In this document: one piece after another, positions 9,608 through 18,012 of the stretch | How positions within the stretch are numbered: position 1 is the stretch's first letter | Layout of the letters: each line of letters opens with the position of its first letter | Source of the DNA: Paracoccaceae bacterium | Lineage (GTDB): Bacteria; Pseudomonadota; Alphaproteobacteria; Rhodobacterales; Rhodobacteraceae | Length of the DNA stretch: 41,439 nt | Direction: 5' to 3' | NCBI GenBank assembly: GCA_902602765.1 | Contig: CACKSH010000015.1 | Span: 1-41,439, forward strand | Notes under the pieces: generated by a model | What the model was told of the DNA's origin: nothing | Databases searched by the model: none | The model's input: the letters and a program-made list of their open reading frames with translations, nothing else | Position numbers and translations under genes: made by a program

Positions 9608-10294
9608 TCAATTCATAAACAAACGCATCTCGTCCATCTCGTGCATCATTGATGCAATTTCAATTTGTGGTGTGAAGCTATGCGCTTCTTCCGGTTCTAA
9701 GACTGGTTCTTGCAGGGCCGCAACAACGGCAGGAAGAAAAGCTGAATGAATACGCTGTGCGTCCGCATGACCTATCACCGAAAGCCGCACAGCGGCACTC
9801 AGTATCGACGTAACAAGACCATGTGCCGCCATGGACTGAGCCTGATAAGAATCAAAATTTAGCGCTCGCCAAAGTACTCCTTGTACAACAGGCACATGAC
9901 CATAAAGCCTACCTTTCGAAATACCAGCGCTTAGTTCCCTGGCTGTTTTAGTGCCCAACTTACAGTGCATTTGCAGCATTGCAGCACCCATCAGTTTCGA
10001 ACCTTGGCGTTGCTCAGCACTCAAGGATTGAACTTCTGTGAGCGTGTCAAGCCAAGATAGTCGATCAGGATCACTCCAGGATTGATGTGCATGCACTAAG
10101 ATAACACGATCTAAACTAGCCCATCTTGCGATCAGGTGCGCGTTCAAAAACGCTTGTACATCATCTGCTTTAGTAACCATTCCACGGTTAACTAGCGTTT
10201 CAAGCCCCCAACTAAAACTGACCGATCCACTTGGGAAGGCACTATCGCTGTGTTGCAGAAGCATCAACGGTATGATCTTATTATCTTCAGTCAT
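9608..10294 (-). CDS. ureF: Urease accessory protein UreF
   Basis: A 228-residue all-helical UreF, which joins UreD on the apoenzyme and acts as the checkpoint for UreG GTPase. Seen: the family N-terminal pattern LLQHSDSAFPSGSVSFSWGLE and the helix KADDVQAFLNAHL, plus the typical GRLYGHVPVVQGVLWRAL region. Its ATG overlaps the ureE stop by 8 bases. Placement of ureE and ureF before the structural genes departs from the usual alphaproteobacterial ureDABCEFG order. Confidence 0.9.
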   Translation of the reverse strand: MTEDNKIIPLMLLQHSDSAFPSGSVSFSWGLETLVNRGMVTKADDVQAFLNAHLIARWASLDRVILVHAHQSWSDPDRLSWLDTLTEVQSLSAEQRQGSKLMGAAMLQMHCKLGTKTARELSAGISKGRLYGHVPVVQGVLWRALNFDSYQAQSMAAHGLVTSILSAAVRLSVIGHADAQRIHSAFLPAVVAALQEPVLEPEEAHSFTPQIEIASMMHEMDEMRLFMN

Positions 10295-10739
10295 TCTCAG
10301 TAAGAGCTCTTATTTTACCAGTTTCAATGAGCAGTTCTAAGCGATCTAAATAGGTTTGCAGTGGGCCTTGCAAAGCTACTTTGAGCCTTTCACCTTCAAA
10401 TTCAACTTTCCAATGTAAGTTCCCTATGAAATACCCAACTTCGAGCGCTGCAGCATGATTTTGTGCCTCTAGTGAAAGCCATTTCTGTTGGGACAGACGC
10501 ACGACAATAGCTCCGTTGTCACTTATACTCAGCACCGCCCCATCAGAAAGCTGCTGGTCCCGATTGAGCACAATAACACACTCTGTGCCTTTGTCAGTCA
10601 TGGCTCTCATGCGCCTTCTAGAGGTGTCGTCCGCCGATATAGTTAGATATTCCACCTTTCCAGAGTGACTTAGATCGTGAAGTGCTGAATCAAACGGCTC
10701 ATCAGCTGCATACCCAAGTATCGAACTTAATATTTGCAT
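10287..10739 (-). CDS. ureE: Urease nickel metallochaperone UreE
   Basis: A 150-residue UreE, which brings nickel to the UreG complex. Seen: an N-terminal peptide-binding-like domain (residues 1-70) and a C-terminal metal-binding domain with the conserved dimer-interface His, H109, in YFIGNLHWK. The His-rich C-terminal tail present in some UreE proteins is absent, so it should bind few nickel ions. It is the first gene of the urease operon; the promoter should lie in 10740-10850. I saw no clear sigma-54 type promoter there. Confidence 0.88.
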   Translation of the reverse strand: MQILSSILGYAADEPFDSALHDLSHSGKVEYLTISADDTSRRRMRAMTDKGTECVIVLNRDQQLSDGAVLSISDNGAIVVRLSQQKWLSLEAQNHAAALEVGYFIGNLHWKVEFEGERLKVALQGPLQTYLDRLELLIETGKIRALTEND

Positions 10740-10974
10740 GTTATTTCAACCATTTGTTACTTTTAGAGACCTTCTAAAGTTGGAAATTCTGATAACCGCA
10801 ATACCGTGTTATCAGTCAACCGGCCATCTTAGCTTTTGATCTACTAGTTCCCTCTTGCCACTGTTGTACGCGTCATAACACAAAATTTACGCAAACCGCC
10901 AAACGCGAAGATGTACCGCTGACATCAAAAAACGGACAAAGATCGGAAATTTTGATGACATTTACACCACCACG

Positions 10975-11500
10975 TTAATCAGGAATACTAGCAATCCTTG
11001 TAACATCGGGTGACTCCAACCCTGCTGGTTCAATCGAGTTCAGGCCAGGTGCGGTTGAATCATCCATAACGTTGAAGTTAAAATCCAGATTCTGACCGTC
11101 CGTGCCCAGTCATGCTTTGTCAATAGCGTCCTTTACAGTTTCTTTAATTCCGCGGTCTAGCAGCTCATATTTTTGAAGGGAGCGTATACCCATTGCAGTA
11201 GCTAGGTCAATCCGACTTTTGAGTTAAGAGCGCTACGTAATTCCATATGGCTAATGTTCGCACTATCAAAGTTTGGTAAATCTAACAAACGCGAAACTGG
11301 CGAGAAATTAGTGTTTTAAACGACTCCTCAGTCTGAAGATGTATCAAGATGGCATTCAATCTGCACGTATTTGATTGTACTGTTTTTATGAAAATCAGAT
11401 AATGCTATCGATGCTAAATTTGTGGCAGAATGGTTACTGCCAGCAAAAACTAGTTCAACACCACCTTCAAGTATTTCTCCAAATACTGATATCAAAGTTC
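10975..11500 (-). pseudogene. Decayed coding remnant, family not recognised
   Basis: The minus strand carries protein-like sequence broken by several stops and a frameshift. In order: EILEGGVELVFAGSNHSATN, then stops, SRLLDLPNFDSANISHMELR with ALNSKVGL, then a shift into DLATAMGIRSLQKYELLDRG and IKETVKDAIDKA, an in-frame TGA, then LGTDGQNLDFNFNVMDDST ending in a TAA at 10975-10977. Composition and the way segments resume after each break look like a former gene, not chance frames. I cannot name the family. Confidence 0.5.
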
Positions 11501-11521
11501 ATGAAAACGCTTATCATTACC

Positions 11522-11571
11522 AGTGATAAAATATTAATGCCAGTGATGAAAAATTTTCAGTAGTGATGAAA
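11522..11571 (+). repeat. Three 20-bp-phased AGTGAT-A/G-AAA repeats
   Basis: AGTGATAAAA at 11522, AGTGATGAAA at 11542 and AGTGATGAAA at 11562 are spaced exactly 20 bases apart, close to two helical turns. The first also forms TTATCA-N7-TGATAA with the bases before it. They lie about 240-285 bases upstream of urtA. Phased repeats like these can be operator sites, but no regulator gene is next to them. Confidence 0.4.
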
Positions 11572-11655
11572 ATTTACAATCTGACCGCAGAAAGCGCATA
11601 AAAATTAATCAAAAATCTGGTAAATAGTAAGAAAGTGGGACAATATACATAGCAG

Positions 11656-11676
11656 AATCAATGTCAAACATTGATT
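11656..11676. promoter_or_regulatory. 8-bp inverted repeat upstream of urtA
   Basis: AATCAATG and CATTGATT form a perfect dyad around a 5-base centre (TCAAA), 130 bases before the urtA start. There is no T-run on either side, so it reads better as a protein-binding operator than as a terminator. The regulator is unknown. Confidence 0.35.
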
Positions 11677-11805
11677 AGGTGAGCGCAGGGTATTTAAAAC
11701 ACCCCAAAATAGACTTTTATAACTTAATCCGCTTCCAGCCAATAATGTGTAGTTTGTTATGATTGATTTGGCGGCTGCAAGAAATAAAATCCGAAAGGAA
11801 TAAAT

Positions 11806-13053
11806 ATGAAAAACAGAAGACAATTTTTGAAAGAATCCTCAGCTCTGGGTGCTGCTTCGTTTTTAGCTCCTTCTATATATGCTGGAACCGCTGCAGGCGC
11901 GAGCGAATTAGAAGTAGGCGTACTTTTCTCCCTGTCCGGAGGTTTGGCGATGATAGAAAAGTCACTATCAGATGCAACCCTTATGGCTATTGAGGAAATC
12001 AATGCTGCAGGTGGCGTCAATGGTATGATGATCAAGCCTATTTTGGAAGATGGTGCATCTGACCCAAAAACTTATAACGAAAAAGCTAGCAAACTGGTCA
12101 TCAGGGATAGAGTGCCGACTGTTTTTGGCTCGTATACTTCTGCTAGCCGGAAAGCGGTATTACCTGTTTTTGAAAAACGGAATAATATGTACTTTTATCC
12201 AACATACTATGAGGGGTATGAGTGTAGTAAAAATGTAGTTTACACAGGAGCTGTTCCCAATCAACAGCTGTCAAACTTCATTCCATGGATATTTAAAAAT
12301 CTAAACAAGAAAAAGTTTTTCATTGTTGGTTCAAACTATGTATATCCGCGAGAAATGGCAAAAGTTTGTAAGATTCTAATTGAACAAAACGGCGGTGAAA
12401 CTGTTGGGGATGAGTATTTAGAGTTGGGCCACTCTGAGTGGGGTGCAATGGTATCGAAAATTAAGAATTCCGGCTGTGACGTTGTTTTGTCGAACGTTGT
12501 AGGTGGGTCTGTAATTTCATTTTACAGAGAATGGAAAAACCAAGGTATGACGCATGATCAGTTGCCAATTTGTGCCTCAGTTACGTCTGAACTTGAAGTC
12601 TCTGCGATGGGAGCAGAGTTTGCTGTAGGCAGTTATGCGTCATTTCCTTACTTTCAGGCTATTGATACAGACGCCAATAACTCGTTTGTAGAGCGGTACA
12701 GAAAGTTTGTTAATGACCCCATGGCGCCTACGCACCATGCTTTAGAATCAAGTTACTTTCAGGTGTATTTGTGGAAACAAGCCGTTGAGAAGGCGGGTGA
12801 AGCGACACCCGATGCAATACGTGAAGGTATAAAGGGACAGGTATTCGATGCTCCCAATGGGCGCGTTACGGTTGATCCTGACAATCTTCACACGTATCTA
12901 ACCCCTCGTATTTGCCAATATAAAGAAGATGGCCAAGGGACTATCGTGGACGAATACTCTGAGCCTCTTCAGCCACTTCCTTATTCTGCGTACGGTGAGA
13001 CGTCAGATGACATGTATTGCAAAGAGTCTGGGCTAGATACATCAAAACTTTAA
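11806..13053 (+). CDS. urtA: Urea/short-chain amide ABC transporter substrate-binding protein
   Basis: A 415-residue periplasmic binding protein of the UrtA/AmiC/FmdD group. The N-terminus has a twin-arginine motif (NRRQFLK) and a hydrophobic stretch ending near TAAGA, so it is probably exported folded by the Tat system. Family features: VGVLFSLSGGLAMIEKSL, FGSYTSASRKAVLPVFE, YFYPTYYEGYECSKN, YTGAVPNQQ and YVYPREMAK. The C-terminus (RVTVDPDNLHTYLTPRI) looks like amide-binding relatives as well as UrtA, so the ligand could be urea, acetamide/formamide, or both. The start has an AGGA ribosome site. It leads a five-gene transporter operon and is followed by a GC-rich hairpin. Confidence 0.88.
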   Translation: MKNRRQFLKESSALGAASFLAPSIYAGTAAGASELEVGVLFSLSGGLAMIEKSLSDATLMAIEEINAAGGVNGMMIKPILEDGASDPKTYNEKASKLVIRDRVPTVFGSYTSASRKAVLPVFEKRNNMYFYPTYYEGYECSKNVVYTGAVPNQQLSNFIPWIFKNLNKKKFFIVGSNYVYPREMAKVCKILIEQNGGETVGDEYLELGHSEWGAMVSKIKNSGCDVVLSNVVGGSVISFYREWKNQGMTHDQLPICASVTSELEVSAMGAEFAVGSYASFPYFQAIDTDANNSFVERYRKFVNDPMAPTHHALESSYFQVYLWKQAVEKAGEATPDAIREGIKGQVFDAPNGRVTVDPDNLHTYLTPRICQYKEDGQGTIVDEYSEPLQPLPYSAYGETSDDMYCKESGLDTSKL

Positions 13054-13062
13054 CCTTTTAGT

Positions 13063-13084
13063 GGGGCGGGCAATTGCTCGCCCC
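13063..13084 (+). promoter_or_regulatory. GC-rich hairpin between urtA and urtB
   Basis: A 9-bp stem with one G-T pair (GGGGCGGGC with GCTCGCCCC) and a 4-base AATT loop starts 10 bases after the urtA stop. Only three Ts follow, so it is not a full rho-independent terminator. Such structures after a binding-protein gene usually stabilise its mRNA or partly stop transcription, giving more binding protein than permease. Confidence 0.6.
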
Positions 13085-13099
13085 TTTATGGTGCATAGA

Positions 13100-13993
13100 A
13101 TGGCAAATATCTTATTTATCGGCTTATCTCTATCTTCGATATTATTATTAATCGCATTAGGTTTGTCGATTACCTATGGGGCTATGGGCGTAATTAATAT
13201 GGCCCACGGCGAGTTAGTAATGATCGGAGCCTACACAGCAGTTTTATCAGGTTTATATTTAAATCTAAATCTTTTCCTTGCTTTGCCACTGGCATTTTTA
13301 GTCTCTGCGGGGGTGGGATTAGCAGTAGAAAGGGTAATAATCCGGCAATTATATGGACGAATAATCGATACGTTATTGGCGACTTGGGGTGTGGCTATAT
13401 TGCTGCAGCAGTTGATACGATTAGAGTTTGGCCTCAGTTTTTTTGGTATCCACGTGGATGGTTTAGGTCCGGGATTTCAAAGTTTTCCGATACCGGCCTT
13501 TTTGAGTGAAAATTTTGACATTTTGGGTTTTACTGTGCAACCTTACAGAAGCTTCATAATCGTGCTTACAATTGCTCTAACTTTTCTTACTTGGTTCTTG
13601 ATGTATAGAACTTCACTGGGTACTCAGGTTCGTGCGATCATGAGAAACCCGCAAATGGCCGCAGCTTGTGGGATAGATGTCAATCGGATATCCGCATGGA
13701 CATTCGCATATGGTTCAGGGTTGGCAGGAGTAGCGGGCGTACTATTGGCAGGATTTAAGGCCGTTCTTCCTAACATGGGCGAATCTGTCGTTGTGGATGG
13801 CTTTTTGGTAGTAGTCGTTGGCGGGGTAGGAAGTTTATTTGGAACGCTATTATCTGCTGCCGTGCTAGGGCAAATTAATGGTGTATTTGCGATTCTTACA
13901 AATGATATCGTTGCACGAGCAATTGTGTTTGGGGTCGTTATTTTCCTCATTCTTTTAAGACCTAATGGGTTATTTGGATTCAAATCACGGTGA
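13100..13993 (+). CDS. urtB: Urea/amide ABC transporter permease UrtB
   Basis: A LivH-type inner-membrane permease of 297 residues with about eight hydrophobic segments. It opens with the family signature LGLSITYGAMGVINMAHGE and has the cytoplasmic coupling loop RAIMRNPQMAAACGIDVNR followed by AGVAGVLLA. A GTG at 13061 would add 13 residues but lies inside the intergenic hairpin, so I chose the ATG at 13100, which gives the usual short N-terminus. The long periplasmic N-terminal domain seen in some UrtB proteins is absent. The stop overlaps the next gene. Confidence 0.88.
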   Translation: MANILFIGLSLSSILLLIALGLSITYGAMGVINMAHGELVMIGAYTAVLSGLYLNLNLFLALPLAFLVSAGVGLAVERVIIRQLYGRIIDTLLATWGVAILLQQLIRLEFGLSFFGIHVDGLGPGFQSFPIPAFLSENFDILGFTVQPYRSFIIVLTIALTFLTWFLMYRTSLGTQVRAIMRNPQMAAACGIDVNRISAWTFAYGSGLAGVAGVLLAGFKAVLPNMGESVVVDGFLVVVVGGVGSLFGTLLSAAVLGQINGVFAILTNDIVARAIVFGVVIFLILLRPNGLFGFKSR

Positions 13994-15129
13994 AACTAAT
14001 GATTGAAAATCGTTCTCTTGCTCAAAAGCTTGATTGGGCTGTCTATATTACATTTTTTGTGGTGGTCCTCTGTCTCCCATTGCTTACGGACGATGTCTTT
14101 TGGCTGAACAGAATTTCAAAATTTTTGGTCTTTGGTCTACTAGGCTTAGCCATTGCCCTGAGTTGGGGATATGCCGGTGTATTAAATCTTGGTCAGGGGC
14201 TTTTTTTTGGTCTTGGCGCTTATATGTTTGCAATGTCTTTGAAATTAAAAAGTGGTACAAGTTTGCAGCAAGGCTCTGATAAACCGGTTCCGGATTTTAT
14301 GGTTTGGAATGCTGAACCTGGATCACCGACGGAGTTGTGCTGTATTGTACCCGGCTCATGGCTTTGGCTTCCATTTCAGTCTCAGACTTTTGGAATGATA
14401 ATGGCCGTTGCTCTGCCTATCCTTGTGGCTTTCGTAGTTGGTTCAGCAATATTTAGACTTCGCGTTTCAGGCGTCTATGTAGCGATAATAACCTTGGCTT
14501 TGGTTTTGTTAGTTCGCCTGTTGATTATCGACGCGCAACCAATAACAAATGGGTTTAATGGGTTGACTGATCTTGGATGGTTAAATCTGTTTGGAGTCGA
14601 ATTTGACCCATATATGTATGAAACCTACTACCTAGTTGCAGTCTCATGTTGTGTAATTATGCTTGCAGCGCGATGGTTGGTTAGTACGCGCGCTGGCCTT
14701 ATACTACAGTCTACTAGGGATGATGCAAATAGATCCCGTTATTTGGGCTACGATGTAGCTGCTTACCAGATCTTCTTTTTCGTAGTCTCTGCCGCGATTG
14801 CTGGCTTTGCAGGGATGCTTTATGTTGTGGCAGCCGAGTTCGCTTCTCCAACTTTTTTAGACATTTCGTTTTCTATTTCAATGGTGGTTTGGGCTGCAGT
14901 TGGAGGCAGGAGTTCACTTATTGGAGCCGTGATAGGAGCAGTTTTAATAAACTCGATTGAGGCTTCAGTAAGTGAAACTGAAATTTTTAAAGAGGCATGG
15001 AAACTGATTATAGGCGTTATTTTTATCTTTGTAGTATTGCTCTTACCTCGGGGTATTGCTGGGGTAGCTCGCGATTTTGCGCGTTGGTTAGAAGATAGTT
15101 ACCTTCAGTCTACATCTAAGAGAGGTTGA
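13990..15129 (+). CDS. urtC: Urea/amide ABC transporter permease UrtC
   Basis: A 379-residue LivM-type permease that pairs with UrtB to form the membrane channel. Seen: multiple hydrophobic segments, the family motif LGLAIALSWGYAGVLNLGQGLFFG split over two helices, and the coupling helix RDDANRSRYLGYDV. It starts with GTG overlapping the urtB stop; an ATG 9 bases later, with GGTGA just before it, is an equally good start. The long loop around residues 80-120 is typical of UrtC. Confidence 0.9.
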   Translation: MKLMIENRSLAQKLDWAVYITFFVVVLCLPLLTDDVFWLNRISKFLVFGLLGLAIALSWGYAGVLNLGQGLFFGLGAYMFAMSLKLKSGTSLQQGSDKPVPDFMVWNAEPGSPTELCCIVPGSWLWLPFQSQTFGMIMAVALPILVAFVVGSAIFRLRVSGVYVAIITLALVLLVRLLIIDAQPITNGFNGLTDLGWLNLFGVEFDPYMYETYYLVAVSCCVIMLAARWLVSTRAGLILQSTRDDANRSRYLGYDVAAYQIFFFVVSAAIAGFAGMLYVVAAEFASPTFLDISFSISMVVWAAVGGRSSLIGAVIGAVLINSIEASVSETEIFKEAWKLIIGVIFIFVVLLLPRGIAGVARDFARWLEDSYLQSTSKRG

Positions 15130-15131
15130 AC

Positions 15132-15878
15132 ATGAGTTTTGCATTAACTGTAGATGGCCTGACCGTAGATTTTAACGGCTTTAAAGCTGTTGATAATTTC
15201 ACAACCACAATTGAAATGGGGGAGTTAAGGGTAATACTAGGTCCAAATGGCGCCGGAAAGACGACCTTGATGGATCTGATAAGCGGAAAAACCACCTCCA
15301 CTAGTGGGGAAGTAAAGCTTTTTGGGCGAGAGATCACCAGGCTAAGCGAACATCAAATTGCGAGAGCTGGTATTGGACGGAAGTTTCAAATACCGAGTAT
15401 TTTCAGAGATCTTTCGGTAATACAGAACCTCGAGGTTTCTGCCAGTGGTGAGCCGTCTGTCTTCAAAAACCTTAAATATTCTATCACACGAGAGGAGAAG
15501 CAGAAGATAGAAGAAGTAATTGAGCTAACAGATTTATCTGATGTTTTAAAATCATCAGCCGGCGACTTGTCTCATGGTCAAATGCAATGGTTGGAATTGG
15601 GCATGCTGATTACTCAAGATGCAAAGGTAATTCTGCTGGATGAGCCAACAGCCGGAATGACAAAGCAAGAAACCATGAAAACAGCCGATATTATAAAAAA
15701 ATTAAAAGGAAAACATACTATACTTGTTGTGGAACACGATATGGCTTTTGTACGAGATATTGCGGAACGAATTACCGTAATGCACCTTGGCAAACTGCTA
15801 GCAGAGGGCGATATCGATACGATTGAGAAAGACGAGGCAGTAAGAGAAGCATATCTCGGATCAGGGGGTATTCATTAA
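15132..15878 (+). CDS. urtD: Urea/amide ABC transporter ATPase UrtD
   Basis: A 248-residue ABC ATPase. Walker A GPNGAGKT is at 37-44, Walker B is VILLDEPTAGMT, and the signature is LSHGQMQWLELGM, in which His replaces the usual Gly; this LSHGQ form is characteristic of UrtD. The ATG at 15132 is preceded by GAGG with 6-base spacing and follows the urtC stop by 2 bases; an upstream TTG is less likely. It works with UrtE as the mixed ATPase pair at the cytoplasmic face of UrtBC. Confidence 0.93.
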   Translation: MSFALTVDGLTVDFNGFKAVDNFTTTIEMGELRVILGPNGAGKTTLMDLISGKTTSTSGEVKLFGREITRLSEHQIARAGIGRKFQIPSIFRDLSVIQNLEVSASGEPSVFKNLKYSITREEKQKIEEVIELTDLSDVLKSSAGDLSHGQMQWLELGMLITQDAKVILLDEPTAGMTKQETMKTADIIKKLKGKHTILVVEHDMAFVRDIAERITVMHLGKLLAEGDIDTIEKDEAVREAYLGSGGIH

Positions 15879-16570
15879 TGCTAGATGTTCAAAACTTGAA
15901 TAGTTTCTATGGCCGTAGCAAAGCGATTCAAGATCTTTCGATTAAAGTTTTAGACGGGGCAGTTTTTGCAATTTTAGGTAGAAATGGGGTTGGAAAAACA
16001 ACGCTTCTTAGAACAATTCTGGGTCTCACCGACAAATGTGAGGGCTCTATAAAACTTAATGGTACTGAAATTACTGGCAAACCTACTTTTGAAAGAGCCA
16101 GGGCGGGAGTTGCCTATGTCCCTCAGGGGAGGATGATCATTCCAGATTTTTCCATAAAGGATAATATTTTGATGGGAGGTTTTGCATCTTCTAAAGGACG
16201 AAAAATTCCTGATCTTGTGGCGGAGCTTTTTCCATATCTTATGGAAAATCTAGAGCGGCCTGGTGGTGTTTTGTCAGGAGGCCAACAGCAGCAGTTAGCT
16301 ATTGCTCGTGCTCTCGCCTCTGATCCCAAGTTATTACTACTGGATGAACCAACGGAAGGCATCCAACCAAATATTGTAGAACAAATTGAAGAATGCATAA
16401 CGCGTCTTAATAGGGAATTGAAATTAACCATCGTGTTGGTGGAACAAAATGTGGATTTTGCTAGAAAAGCTGCATCACATTTTGCAATGATCGAAAATGG
16501 TACGTGCAAGGTCGATGGCAAAATTAAAGCACTTACTGCGAAAATTGTCTCACAGTACATGACAATATAA
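15878..16570 (+). CDS. urtE: Urea/amide ABC transporter ATPase UrtE
   Basis: A 230-residue ABC ATPase. Walker A GRNGVGKT is at 34-41, the signature is LSGGQQQQLAIARAL, and Walker B runs into LLLLDEPTEGIQPNIV, the TEGIQP form being typical of UrtE. Its ATG shares a base with the urtD stop. Together with UrtD it completes a five-part high-affinity transporter. Confidence 0.93.
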   Translation: MLDVQNLNSFYGRSKAIQDLSIKVLDGAVFAILGRNGVGKTTLLRTILGLTDKCEGSIKLNGTEITGKPTFERARAGVAYVPQGRMIIPDFSIKDNILMGGFASSKGRKIPDLVAELFPYLMENLERPGGVLSGGQQQQLAIARALASDPKLLLLDEPTEGIQPNIVEQIEECITRLNRELKLTIVLVEQNVDFARKAASHFAMIENGTCKVDGKIKALTAKIVSQYMTI

Positions 16571-16875
16571 TGAAAATACACGGTAAAGTATCAGATACTG
16601 CCAAGAGACCTTCTGGCGGCCTTGTACGAAAACTAGAGTATAAGCACGCAGTTGATACCATTCGTTTGAAAAATGATCATCTTTCTGGTGTGCTTTTTAC
16701 TTTAAAAACTATTTTTTTTAAACCTATTCGTATTTCGTTGCATAGATCGTTAAAATTAGTTGATGATGACATAATTTTAGAAAAAATAGTCTGGCTATAT
16801 TTTAAAATTTGCGCAAAAGTCTTTACCAGTATTGCGCGTAACAGAATCCACTTGGGCTTTGGCTCGCGAGGGTAG
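16570..16875 (+). CDS. Possible small ORF between urtE and amiE
   Basis: A 101-codon frame whose ATG overlaps the urtE stop (TAATGA arrangement), so it could be translated by coupling. The product is basic, with a hydrophobic middle (LYFKICAKVF), and has no motif I recognise. There is no independent ribosome site and the later codons look random, so it may be a chance frame in the urtE-amiE gap. Confidence 0.25.
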   Translation: MKIHGKVSDTAKRPSGGLVRKLEYKHAVDTIRLKNDHLSGVLFTLKTIFFKPIRISLHRSLKLVDDDIILEKIVWLYFKICAKVFTSIARNRIHLGFGSRG

Positions 16876-16930
16876 TACGGGACAGGTCCCGAAAGTAAGA
16901 AGAAAGTAGCTTAAAGAGAAAGGAAAATCA

Positions 16931-17971
16931 ATGTATCACGGAGACATAGGTAGTAGTAATGACACGGTAGGCGTGGCAGTTGTAAATTATAAAATGCCGA
17001 GATTGCATACTAAAGCGGAGGTGCTTGAGAATGCAAAAAACATCGCAAATATGTTGAAAGGGATGAAGCGTGGCTTGCCGGGGATGGACCTTGTAATCTT
17101 TCCTGAATATTCCACACAAGGTATAATGTATGATGAAGCAGAGATGTACGAAACAGCATCTGCAATACCAGGAGATGAAACGGAAATCTTTGCTGCAGCA
17201 TGTCGCGAAGCTAACGTTTGGGGTGTGTTTTCATTAACCGGTGAAAGACACGAACAACATCCAAATAAGGCACCGTATAACACCTTAATATTAATGAATA
17301 ATGAAGGTGAAATCGTGCAAAAATATAGGAAGATTATGCCATGGGTCCCAATTGAAGGTTGGTATCCAGGTAACTGCACATACGTTTCTGATGGCCCAAA
17401 AGGTTTGAAAATAAGTCTTATCATATGTGACGATGGTAACTATCCAGAGATTTGGCGCGATTGTGCAATGAAAGGCGCCGAATTAATTGTTCGATGTCAG
17501 GGATATATGTATCCAGCTAAGGAACAGCAAATTGTAATGGCGAAGGCTATGGCTTGGGCCAATAACAGCTATGTCGCTGTTGCGAATGCCGCAGGTTTTG
17601 ATGGAGTGTATTCATACTTTGGCCATTCCGCTATTGTAGGTTTTGATGGACGTACATTAGGAGAGTGCGCAGAAGAAGAGAATGGAATTCAGTATGCACA
17701 ACTTTCTGTTTCCGGAATACGTGATGCGCGAAGAAACGCACAGAGTAACAATCACTTATTTAAATTGGTGCATAGAGGATATACTGGTATGATAAATTCT
17801 GGTGACGGTGATAAAGGTCTAGCAGAATGTCCATACGAATTCTACAAAAAATGGGCTGAAGATCCCGAGGGGACACGGGAGATGGTTGAGGCTATGACGC
17901 GACCCACCGTCGGTGTTGATGAATGCCCAATTGACGGGGTTCCAAATCAAGAAGATATAAAACATAGCTAG
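16931..17971 (+). CDS. amiE: Aliphatic amidase
   Basis: A 346-residue nitrilase-superfamily amidase, the same length as Pseudomonas aeruginosa AmiE and very similar throughout. It hydrolyses short aliphatic amides such as acetamide and propionamide to the carboxylate and ammonia in the cytoplasm. The catalytic triad is in the same positions: E59 (FPEYSTQG), K134 (YRKIMPW) and C166 ([12 protein letters not shown]). The start [17 protein letters not shown] is diagnostic for aliphatic amidase; formamidase AmiF is a close alternative. It has an AGGAAA ribosome site and follows the transporter on the same strand. A strong hairpin separates it from the next gene. Confidence 0.93.
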   Translation: MYHGDIGSSNDTVGVAVVNYKMPRLHTKAEVLENAKNIANMLKGMKRGLPGMDLVIFPEYSTQGIMYDEAEMYETASAIPGDETEIFAAACREANVWGVFSLTGERHEQHPNKAPYNTLILMNNEGEIVQKYRKIMPWVPIEGWYPGNCTYVSDGPKGLKISLIICDDGNYPEIWRDCAMKGAELIVRCQGYMYPAKEQQIVMAKAMAWANNSYVAVANAAGFDGVYSYFGHSAIVGFDGRTLGECAEEENGIQYAQLSVSGIRDARRNAQSNNHLFKLVHRGYTGMINSGDGDKGLAECPYEFYKKWAEDPEGTREMVEAMTRPTVGVDECPIDGVPNQEDIKHS

Positions 17972-17978
17972 AATGGAG

Positions 17979-18005
17979 GCCGAGTAGCGATTTTAGCTAC
18001 TCGGC
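17979..18005 (+). promoter_or_regulatory. Strong hairpin between amiE and the cbbQ-like gene
   Basis: A perfect 10-bp stem (GCCGAGTAGC with GCTACTCGGC) with a 7-base loop starts 7 bases after the amiE stop and ends 7 bases before the next ATG. No T-run follows, so it is not a standard terminator. It occupies the place where the cbbQ-like ribosome site should be, which suggests control of translation or protection of the amiE mRNA end. Confidence 0.6.
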
Positions 18006-18012
18006 ATAAATA

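Larger units (their letters stand above)
10740..11805. other. Divergent intergenic region between urease and urt operons
   Basis: About 1.07 kb with no intact gene. It must hold the promoters for ureE (leftward) and urtA (rightward). It also contains a decayed minus-strand coding remnant (10975-11500), three short direct repeats spaced exactly 20 bases apart (11522-11571) and an 8-bp inverted repeat (11656-11676). I found no convincing sigma-54 element: the best GG/GC pair before urtA has 5 rather than about 10 bases between them. Confidence 0.6.

Noticed and set aside
11760-11800. Possible sigma-54 promoter before urtA (TTGGCGGCTGCAAG)
   Set aside because: The GG and GC elements are 5 bases apart instead of about 10, so it does not fit the sigma-54 consensus.
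13061-13099. GTG start extending urtB by 13 residues
   Set aside because: The extension is encoded by the intergenic hairpin and has no ribosome site; family members start at the MANILF position.
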